A DNA stretch of 26,488 bases from JANOQP01 sp044227705 (GTDB lineage: Bacteria; Bacteroidota; Bacteroidia; Chitinophagales; Saprospiraceae). Every line of letters starts with the position of its first letter. Position 1 is the stretch's first letter. Where the stretch lies: positions 1 through 26,488 of the forward strand of contig JBGAWE010000037.1 in NCBI GenBank assembly GCA_044227705.1. Reading direction: 5' to 3'. Made by a program: the position numbers and the translations under genes. Under the pieces are notes generated by a model. It saw only the letters and a list, made by a program, of their open reading frames with translations, had not been told where the DNA came from and made no database searches. Below, one piece after another: positions 7,352 to 16,400 of this stretch.

Positions 7352-9475
7352 ATGTACTCAACCGCCGACCAGCGCGACCTCACCGAGCTTTCCAAAAACC
7401 TCCTCGCCCCCGGTTTTCAAATCGAGAACCTGGAGGAAACCATCTTCGACCTGCGCCGCGCCATCCGCTACCACGAGTGGCGGTACTCGGTGAAAAACGA
7501 TCCCGTCATCTCAGATTTCGAATACGACCAGCTTTACAAGATGCTGGAAAGGATGGAGGAAGACCGCCCCGACCTCATCGAGGACGACTCGCCCACGCAG
7601 CGCGTTGCTTCCGATTCGGTGGAGACCATCGCACAGGTCGCGCACCTCACGCCGATGCTCTCGCTCGACAACTCCTACAATGCCGAGGACCTTGCCGCCT
7701 TCGACACCTCGGTGAAAAAGCTCGCCATGCTGCCGCCGGACGCGGAGGTCGAGTATTGCGTCGAACCGAAATTCGACGGCGGGACGGTGGTTTTGATTTA
7801 CGAAAACGACCAGCTCGCCCGCGCCGCCACGCGCGGAAACGGCCAGCTCGGCGACGAGATCACCCTCAACATGCGCACGGTGAAGACCATCCCGCTGCGG
7901 GCGGCCTTCTCCCAAAAGGGTTTTCAAAAAGTCGAGCTGCGCGGCGAGGCGCTCATCCGAAAGGATGTTTTCGAGAAGCTCAACGCCCGTAAACTGGCCA
8001 CCGGCGAGGCCCTTTTCGCCAACCCGCGCAACGCCGCGACCGGCGGCCTTCGGACGAAAGACCCGAAAGAGACCGCCGCACGAAACCTCGACGCTTTCAT
8101 CTACACCTTCGGCTACGGGGTTGACAGTCAAGGGGTTAGCCGCCTCGGGCAGTTCTCGACACACGACGAGAGCATCCGTTTCCTCGGCTCGCTCGGCTTC
8201 AAGGTGCCGACCGAGGGCCATGCTGTTTTCAAAAACATCGCGGAGGTCGCCGCCTTTTGCGAGGCATGGCAAGAGAAGCGCGACGGCTACGAGTACGAGC
8301 TTGACGGCATGGTCGTGAAGGTCAACAGCCTCGCCATCCAGGAAAAGTGCGGCTCGACGAGCCACCACCCGCGCTGGGCCATCGCCTTCAAGTTCAAAGC
8401 CCGGCAGGCGACGACGCGGCTGCTCGACATCGAGTTTCAAGTGGGAAAAACCGGGGCCGTCACGCCGGTCGCCAAGCTCGAACCGGTCGCGCTGGCGGGC
8501 GGCGGTGATCTCCTCCGTGAAACGCACAACGAGGACAACATCCGCCTGCGCGACGCGCGCATCGGCGACCCGCGTCCTCGTGTCGAGCGGGCGGGCGACG
8601 TGATTCCGCAGATTGTCAAGTCGCTCGCCGAGCTTCGGGACGGGTCGGAACGGGAGGTGATCTACCCGAAAAACTGCCCGGTCTGCGCGTCGGTTTTGGA
8701 GCGGCCGGAGGGCGATGCCGTTTGGCGCTGCGAGAACGCGTCGTGCGAGGCGCAGGTCATTCAGCGGATGATCCACCACGCCTCGAAGGACGCGATGGAC
8801 ATTGAGGGCTTCGGCGAGAGCATCGTCGAAAGGTTCTTCCGCCTCGGCTGGCTTCACTCGATTGCCGACATCTACCGCATTGACTATCAGGAGGTTGCGA
8901 AGCTGGAAGGCTTCGGCGAGAAGTCGGCGGCCAACCTCCGGGCGGCCATCGAGAGGTCTAAAAAGCAGCCTATTTCGCGGCTCCTTTACAGCCTTTCCGT
9001 ACACCATTTGGGTAAAAAGGCGGGCAAGCTCCTCGCCGCCGAGGTCGGCCACGTCCTCGAACTGGCCGATTGGGACGAGGCCCGCTATCAAGAAATAAAG
9101 GACATCGGGCCGGTGCTGGCGCGGAACGTGCAGCACTTTTTCTCGAATGAAAAAAACGTCGCCCTCCTCCGCGAGATGGAGTCGCTCGGCGTGAACCTGA
9201 CGCAGACCGACGACGACCGACGGCCGGCCTCGGCGACGGACGGGCCGCTTTTGGGCAAGTCCATCCTCTTCACAGGAACCTTGTCAACCATGAGCCGCGA
9301 GAACGCGGAGGCCAAAGCGGCAGCGGCCGGGGCGACTCTGGCCAGCGGTGTCTCGGCGCGGCTGGGCATCCTCGTCGTGGGCGAAAAAGCGGGGTCGAAG
9401 CTCAAAAAGGCGCAGGCCCTCGGCACGGTCGAGATTTGGACGGAGGAGGAGTTTTTGGGCAGGGTGCGCGGCTGA
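7352..9475 (+). CDS. ligA: NAD-dependent DNA ligase LigA
   Basis: This 707-residue protein seals nicks in replication and repair using NAD+. Domains in order: Ia (about 1-75, NAD-binding, with HEWRYSVKNDPVISDFEYD); the adenylation domain, with the catalytic lysine in VEPKFDGG (K140) and ATRGNGQLGDE; the OB fold (about 355-430, with VGKTGAVTPVAKLEPV and AGDVIPQIV); a four-cysteine zinc finger (C442, C445, C460, C465); helix-hairpin-helix repeats (about 480-600); and a C-terminal BRCT domain (about 632-705). Length is normal for the family. The frame is open from 6965, but ATG 7352 starts at the expected place; the upstream part is antisense to the MazG-like gene. Two short stretches of the OB fold (8504-8524 and 8570-8582) do not match the family in this frame, but resemble it in a neighbouring frame (see findings). 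Confidence 0.95.
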   Translation: MYSTADQRDLTELSKNLLAPGFQIENLEETIFDLRRAIRYHEWRYSVKNDPVISDFEYDQLYKMLERMEEDRPDLIEDDSPTQRVASDSVETIAQVAHLTPMLSLDNSYNAEDLAAFDTSVKKLAMLPPDAEVEYCVEPKFDGGTVVLIYENDQLARAATRGNGQLGDEITLNMRTVKTIPLRAAFSQKGFQKVELRGEALIRKDVFEKLNARKLATGEALFANPRNAATGGLRTKDPKETAARNLDAFIYTFGYGVDSQGVSRLGQFSTHDESIRFLGSLGFKVPTEGHAVFKNIAEVAAFCEAWQEKRDGYEYELDGMVVKVNSLAIQEKCGSTSHHPRWAIAFKFKARQATTRLLDIEFQVGKTGAVTPVAKLEPVALAGGGDLLRETHNEDNIRLRDARIGDPRPRVERAGDVIPQIVKSLAELRDGSEREVIYPKNCPVCASVLERPEGDAVWRCENASCEAQVIQRMIHHASKDAMDIEGFGESIVERFFRLGWLHSIADIYRIDYQEVAKLEGFGEKSAANLRAAIERSKKQPISRLLYSLSVHHLGKKAGKLLAAEVGHVLELADWDEARYQEIKDIGPVLARNVQHFFSNEKNVALLREMESLGVNLTQTDDDRRPASATDGPLLGKSILFTGTLSTMSRENAEAKAAAAGATLASGVSARLGILVVGEKAGSKLKKAQALGTVEIWTEEEFLGRVRG

Positions 9476-9592
9476 AACCGTCGGTTTTGCCCAAGTAATT
9501 TTTCACACTCAAATTGTGGGCTGCCTCATCCTCGGCCCGCTGGATTTAGCGCAGATCACACCGGCTGATTCCCGGCAAAGCGTGCTTTGGAT
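9476..9592. other. Short intergenic region between converging ligA and CREST-hydrolase genes
   Basis: These 117 bases separate two converging stop codons. I see no strong GC hairpin followed by a T-tract and no small coding frame. Confidence 0.6.
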
Positions 9593-10360
9593 TTATTGGC
9601 CGTCTGAGGTTTTTGGCCAGCCGTCGAGGATTTTCAGCGCAATCCACAGGCTAATGCCGCCGATGAGGTGCTTGATGGTGTGACCGCTCCAAAAGCCGAG
9701 CACGTCGAAAATCTCGCGGTCGAAGTGCTCGCAAATCTTGGCCACCGCGTAGAGGCCGACGACCGACCAGAGGATCCGCCCGTATCCCACTTTTTTTGGA
9801 AAGAAAACAAGCAGCACAGCGACGGCCAGCATCGGGAAGAACTGGACGAAGGCATACGGCCGCAGGTCTCCATGCCCGGCCTGTTCGGTGAAATGCCAGT
9901 AGGCCACGCTGAAAACGCCGAACGGGACGGATAGCCAGAAGGCCCACTCCCCTGCCCTCTTCCCCAAAAAGTCATAGACGACGAGCGAAAAAAGGGCCAT
10001 GAACATCAACGTCATCGGGAGCCGGTCCCAGATGAGCGTCGCGTTCGACGGCCAGGCGTGGTAATAGGCCGAGCCGAACGAGACGCCGAAAATGCCCAGC
10101 GGAAGGACTAGCGGGATGAGCCGCGCCGCGCCGGGCGGGCGGGAATTCCAGTTTTTGAAACAGTCGAAAAGCCCGGCGAGTCCGACGAAGAAGAAGGGGA
10201 TGTTGCTCGCCACGTTCCAGAAGTTGGGGATGCCGAGCATGGGGCGGGCGTCGGCGAAGTTGTGATAGGCCGGGTTCTGCGCGATGGGGCTTTGGAAGAG
10301 GAGGCCCGCCGCGCAGATGGCGAACAGGGCGGCGAAAAGATGGGCGGGTTGGAAGCGCAT
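9593..10360 (-). CDS. CREST-superfamily membrane hydrolase, ceramidase type
   Basis: This 255-residue integral membrane protein has about seven hydrophobic segments and the motif set of the CREST superfamily (alkaline ceramidases, PAQR receptors, Per1), which are zinc-dependent amide or ester hydrolases acting on lipids in the membrane. The candidate metal and catalytic residues are S97 and H101 in GSAYYHAWPS, D112 in IWDRLPM, and H227 and H231 in FWSGHTIKHLIGG. The conserved N-terminal block DARPMLGIPNFWNVASNIPF is also typical of the ceramidase branch. The start is the ATG at 10358-10360. The frame is open to 10453, but that extension crosses the terminator of the giant gene and has no membrane character. 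Many Bacteroidota make sphingolipids, so ceramide or a related amide lipid is plausible; the substrate is inferred. Confidence 0.85.
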   Translation of the reverse strand: MRFQPAHLFAALFAICAAGLLFQSPIAQNPAYHNFADARPMLGIPNFWNVASNIPFFFVGLAGLFDCFKNWNSRPPGAARLIPLVLPLGIFGVSFGSAYYHAWPSNATLIWDRLPMTLMFMALFSLVVYDFLGKRAGEWAFWLSVPFGVFSVAYWHFTEQAGHGDLRPYAFVQFFPMLAVAVLLVFFPKKVGYGRILWSVVGLYAVAKICEHFDREIFDVLGFWSGHTIKHLIGGISLWIALKILDGWPKTSDGQ

Positions 10361-10402
10361 CGTGTTTTTGGGTGAAATTATCCCAGTCCCCCATTTCGGT
10401 TG

Positions 10403-10440
10403 AAAAAAGCCCCGTCGCAAGCCGAAACCTGCGCCGGGGC
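10403..10440 (-). terminator. Rho-independent terminator of the giant surface-protein gene
   Basis: Read on the minus strand, a stem of gccccg paired with cggggc (plus positions 10435-10440 and 10409-10414), extended inward by a second 4-bp pairing (tgcg 10430-10433 with cgca 10416-10419), is followed by six T (10403-10408). It starts about 30 bases after the stop codon of the giant gene and would separate it from the CREST hydrolase gene. Confidence 0.85.
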
Positions 10441-10471
10441 CAGTCCATTTCACCCTAAAATCAATTCCGCG

Positions 10472-13400
10472 TCAGCGGTTTATCTGCAAGTACCCGCTCA
10501 ACTTGTCCGACCCGTCGCCGAGGTCGATGATGTAGAAGTACGTCCCGTCGGGCAGGTCTTGGTTCTCGAATTTCCCGTCCCATGGGTCGAGGGCGGTGTA
10601 GCCTTTCTTGTGCATCACCATGTTGCCCCAGCGGTTGAAGACCATGACCTCGTTCTTCGGGAACAGGTCGATGCCGAGGATGGTCCAGCCCTCGTTCAGC
10701 CCGTCGCCGTTGGGCGAGAAGCCGGTGAAGACGAGGATTTTGTCGCACAGAATCTGGACGGTCACGAGGGCCGTGTCGACCTTCCCGTTCTTGTCGGTGA
10801 GGACGTAGTAGAAGCTGTCGATGCCGCACGAATCCACGAACGGAATGTAGGTGAACACGCCCGTCTGCGCATTGAACGAGATGGTGCCGAGGTGCGGGCC
10901 GCCCACTGTCGTCACGCCAGCCACGCCGTTGTTGTTGCCCAAAACGCCTATCACCGTGTCGTTGGCGATGACCGGTATCAAGACGGTCTGGTTGACCAGT
11001 GTCAACGTGTCGTCCGGCACGGCGACCGTTTGCGAGCCGATTGCGTCGTCGATTTCGATGACGAGAATCGTCGTGTCGCAGTGGAAGGCGTCGCAGATGA
11101 CGATGCAGGCCGTGTCGAGGCCGACGGTCAGGCCGGTCACTTCGACGCAGTTCGAGTTGTCGTTGATGACCACGTTCGAGTTCGTGCCGCTCGCGTCTTG
11201 GCAGTAGTTGACTATCAAAACGTCGCCGACGAACATCGACGCATCGGCGCAGAACTCCTGCTGGCCGCCGATGCCCATCGTGAGGTAGAGCGTGTCGATG
11301 GTCGATTGGACCGAGTTGACCACCACGACCGTCGTGTCGCAGAAGCCGCCCGCGTAGCAGACAACGATGCAGGCCGTGTCGCTCCCAGCCGCCAACGGGT
11401 TGATTTCCACACAGTTGGTCCCCGGAATCGGGGTGATGTCGACAATCACGCCGCTCAAAATCGGGCAGTTGTTCACGATGCTGGTCACCACGAGGTTCGG
11501 GTTCGTGTTGAGGCAAATCGTGTCGAGCTGGCCGACCGGCAGGGTCAGGGTCAGCGTGTCCGGTTTCGGCGTGACGTTCACATAAACCGTGGTCGAACTG
11601 CATTCGCCCGCGTCGTTGCAAAGCGTCAGGCATATCGTGTCCTGACCGAACTGGAGGCCGGTGATTTCAACGCACCATGTGTTCGTGTTGTAAACCCAAG
11701 TCGAGTTGTCGCCGCCGTTCTGCGGGCAGGAGTTGGCCAGTGTCGTCGGGTTGCTCACGAGGCTCTGGTCGACGCAGAAGACAATCGAGTTCCCTTCCTG
11801 AACCGTGATGAGCGTGTCGTTGGTCGGCACGTCGGGGCATTTCACAAAGAAGAAGATGGTCGTGTCGCAGGTCGTCAGCGTGTCGATGAAGCGCAGCGAG
11901 TGGAAGCCGGTGTCGAGCATCATCGACATCTTCACGGGAATGTAGTTGTTGCTCGGCTGCAGCACGGCCACCTGGCTGCCCGACTGGCTGACGAGCATGT
12001 TCGAGTAGGTGTTGGCCGAGTTTCCGCCGCAAATCGAGAGCGTCGAGGTGTTGATGGCCCAGCCGCCGGTCGGGTCTTTCACCTTCATCGTGTCGAGCAG
12101 CGCCGACGGGTTGAGGAAGGGGAAGCTGAAGACCTGCGCGTTCACCGTCCAGTTCGACATCGTGAACGGCCCCTGCGTCCCCGCGCCGGGGAGGACGGCG
12201 TAGTTGTAGCAGACCATCGTGTCCGTCTCGCAGGCGAACCACGTCGGGGTGAACGGCACGTTGTTGTCCGAGATGACGTAGTCGTGGATTTTCGACAGCG
12301 GGATGTTGAGGCAAAGCTCGACGAGCGTGTCGCAGTCGTTCACTTGCACATCGGTCGGGCCGTTGTAGAGGACGGGGCAGAGCTGGCATTTCACGTCGAC
12401 AAAGAGCGTGTCGGAGCAGCCGGTTTGAATCCGCTTGAAGATGAGTTCGTGCGGGCCGACCTCGAGGTGCAGCTTCGAGCCGAGCGGCAGGAGCTGCAGG
12501 TTCGGCTTGAGGATGGCGGTCGCGCCGGTTGCGTTTTGCGTCACCTTGATGTCGCCGTAGTTCGTGTTCGGGTTGCCGCCGGTGATGACGAAGCCGGGCG
12601 CGACGACCCAGTTGCCGCTCGACGTGTCCGACTGGTTGAGCAGGACCACCAAACTGTCGATGTTCTCAAAACTTCCGTTGAAGACCTGCCCGTTGACCGT
12701 CCACGACGAGAGCGTGTACGGCCCGAGGGCAGTCGAGCCTTGCCCCGGCAGCAGCAGGTAGGAGTAGGCCACCATCGCTTGGTTGTCGCATCCGAGCAGG
12801 CCGCCCGTGTACGGCAGGCCGTTGTCGAGAATGTTGTAGTTCAGGATGTCCTGATACTTGATGCCGAGGCAATAATCCGCGCCCGCCGGGCAGTCCGTCG
12901 TGATGAGCTGAAGGCTGTCGGGGATGATGAGGTCGCCGCAGGCCGTGTCCGGCAGGACGGTCGGGACGTAGCAAATCACGTGGCAGTTGCCCGCCGCCGT
13001 GTCGCAGACGGAGACGCAAATCGTGTCCACGTTGAAGCCCGTTTGGCTTCCCGCCGAGAAGGTCAGGCAGCCCGTCTGGGTGTTGAGCATGTACGTCCCG
13101 TAGTTGTCCGACCCGGCGAAGCCGCCGTTCGCCAGCACGATGACCGGGTTCTGGAAGCCCGCTGGGATGGTGCCGCAGGCAGTCGCCGAGCCGTTAGCCA
13201 CGACGGTGAACTGAACCAGCTCGTTCGTCACCGGCTTCGCCGAGATGCTCACGATAACACAGGTCGTGTCCTGCAAGCCGCCCGGCCCGGTCGTCACGAC
13301 GCAGAACTGGTCGATGTTATAGCCGTCCGTGCCGCCCGCGTTGTAGACGACACAGCCTGTCGGCAGAAGCGTCCAGTTTCCATAAGAAGAACTGCCGGTT

Positions 13401-16400
13401 GTGCCGGTCGGCAGGAGGCTGTAGGTCAAGCCGGGCAAGCCCGCGAATGCATCGACGCAGACCGTGTCGCTCGTGTTGACCGGCAAAATCAGTTGCATCG
13501 TGTCGATTTCGGAGCATTTCGACTTGACGAGGATGCCCGCCAGCGTGTCCTTGCAGAACTTCGAGTCCGTCACCGTCACCGCGTAGAAGCCGACCTCAAG
13601 CCCCGTCCTGTCTTCAGGATTCAGAGGCCCGGCGAGGTCGTTCCAGTCAAAAGTGAAGCCGCCGTTGCCGCCCGCGACCGTCAGGTTGATTTGACCGCCA
13701 GCGAGACAAGTCTTGTCCGTCACCGCTGCCGAAATCTGAATCGGGGCCGGGTTCGTCATCGTGAAATAGACCGGCGCGAGCGCGCAGCCGTCGGAGTCGG
13801 TGACGTAGATGCCGTAGACGCCGTTCGGCAGGTTGTTGTTGAAGACCTGCAAACCGGTCGTCGTGTCGCGGATTTGGAAGCCGTAGCCCGCCGGGACTTT
13901 GAACGAGACAAAGCCGCCCTGCCCGCCCGGACAGTTGCCGGGGAAGACTTGCAAGGAATCGACGCCGCCCGTGAGCGGGGTGTCGGTCAAAATAAACGTC
14001 GCCTCTGCCGTGCAGCCCGAGGTGATGTCGGTAATCGAAACGGTGTAATTGCCCGCAAAGAGGTTCGGAATCGTGTCGTTGCCGCCCAGCGAGTAGGCGT
14101 AGTTGCCCGAGCCGCCGATGACGTCGACGTCGACAATGCCCGTGTTCTTCCCGCAGTTCGGCTGCTTGATGATTTTCACCGTGGCCACGAGCGGCGAGTT
14201 CGCCGAGATGTTGACCAAAATGACGGTCGGGCAGTTCGGCGTCGCTGGGTCTGTGGCCGTGACGACATATTGACCGGCGAGGAGCGCGGTCTGAACGCCG
14301 CCCGTAAAGGTCGAACCACCCGCCAGCGGCATCCATTGATAGGTCAAATTGGCCGGGAGGAGGGTCGCCGCGCCGTTGGCCTGCAAGCAGGTCGCCGGCT
14401 TGGAGGAGGAGACCGAGACGGCCGGGCCGTCCGTGTTGTTGACCAAAATCGTGGTGTCGTTGACGCAGAGCGGGTTGCCGATTTTCGTCACCGTCACCGA
14501 GTAGGCGCCCGCCGCGAGGCCGGTCGCCTGGTTGGTCGTCGAGACGTTGCCCGACCAGGTGAACGTGAAGCCCGCGTTCCCGCCGACCATCGAGACGGCG
14601 GCAGAGCCGATGGGCTGGCCGCAGAGCGCGTTCGTCACGACGATGCCCGCGAACTGTGGCGTGGTGCAGTTCGTGCAGTTCTCGACGGTCACTTTCGCGC
14701 CCGCCGCGTCGATGGCACCGCAGGTCTGTGTGAATTCCTGCAAGAACTGGAGGGGCGTGGTCAGAAGGGCGATGTTCGTCGAATCCGGGTGGTAGACGAC
14801 CGTGTGAATCGAGAAAAACCCGGTCTGCGTCACCACGAAGCTCGGCGCGACCGAGTTGGTTTGCACGACCTGCCCGTTCTCCACCAAAATCCAGACGGTC
14901 TGGAAGCCAGTCGGCTGAGAGATGCCCGAAGGCGTCGAGCCGATGAAAGCAGAACCATTTTGCAGGCAGACCACGGCTTGCGTCGGCACGGCAGTTCCCG
15001 CGTTCGCGGTGCAAACCGGCCCGCCAGAGCAGTCGTCGAGGACGGCCGCCGTCGTCTCGCCGGTGCAGCCCGTCGCGTCGGTCACAGTAACGGAATAGCT
15101 CCCGGCCACGAGGTCGACCCGGTCTTCTGGGTCGAAAGTCTGGCTGCCGAGGTCGCTCCATGCGTAGCCGTAGATGCCCGAGCCGTTGCCGATGGTGATG
15201 TCTATCGAGCCGAGCGAGGTGCAAGTTTGATTGACCACAGCAGCCGTGACGGCGAGGCCCGTCCCGTCGGAAATGGTGAACGGCACGTCCGCCATCACGC
15301 AGCCCGTGTTCTGGTCGATGACCTTGATGTGGTAATCGCCCGCCGCGAGGTTGTTCTCGTCGACGAGGTTGTTCGTCAAATCCAGTGTCTGCGAGATGAA
15401 GCCGCCGAGCGAGGTGTTCCCCGCCGTCACGACGTATTTAACCTTGCCGTTGTTGCCGCCGGCGCAGCCCGTCGGGGTGGTCGAGGTGATGTCGACCGTC
15501 GCCGTCGGCTGGATGTTTTGCAGGGTGAAGTTTACCGTATCGACGCAGCCCCAGCTCAAATCGACGACGATAACTTGTTGATTTCCAGGCAACAAGTTGT
15601 TCGCCGAGAGGCCGCCCCACGTCGTCGCGTAGTTCTGAGAGCCGCCCGTCGGGATGATGGTCGCCGAGCCGAGCGGCTGGTTGCAGTACGGCAGCGCGTT
15701 GATGTGATATGAGACTTCGAGCGGGTCGGTCGTGAGGATTTCAACCACGGAAATTTGCGGGCAGGCGTTGCCCGGCTCCGTCGCGGTGACGGTGTAGATG
15801 CCCGGCGCGAGGTTCGGCTGGAGCGGCCCGGTGGCCGTGTTGCTCCACACAAACTGCACGCCCGCGACCGGCGAGGAGAGCTTCGCGTAGCCCGCCACGT
15901 TCGTGCAAATCGCGTTGTGCGTCGAGTCGATGGAAACCGCCGGGGCATCGGAGTTTCCGATGCCGAAGGCCTTGTCGGTGAAGCAATCCGGTTGCGCCGT
16001 CCGCTGGACTTCGACCACATATTGGCCAGCGGCCAGATTGGCGATGGACGCACCGCTGCCGAGCACGTCGCCCGCCGCGTTCATCCAGTAGATGGTGAAA
16101 TCCGCCGCGTTGCCCGGAACCGTGACCGAGGCCGTGCCGGTCGAGTTGCCGCAAGAAGCATCCGTCGTCGAGACGCTGAACGTCGGCTCGTCGCAGGTGT
16201 CGGTCGCCTTTTTCACATCGATGCAGCTTCCGGCGAGGTCGAGGCCTGCACATTTTCCAGCGATGAGGGCGGAAAGCTGGGTCAAAGTAGTAGTCCCGTT
16301 CACGATGCTCGATGCGGAGAATGTCGTCGGGTCGAACACGAAGCCGTGCAAACAATAGGTGCCGATGGCCGAGACATTGAAGCTAGCCGACGCCGACGTG

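Noticed and set aside
10400..15712. Plus-strand open frame of about 1770 codons opposite the giant gene
   Set aside because: It is arginine-, valine- and aspartate-rich low-complexity translation with no domain, produced by GC-rich codon bias on the opposite strand of a clearly coding repeat gene. The same holds for the long plus-strand frames at 17072-18661 and 19034-23104.
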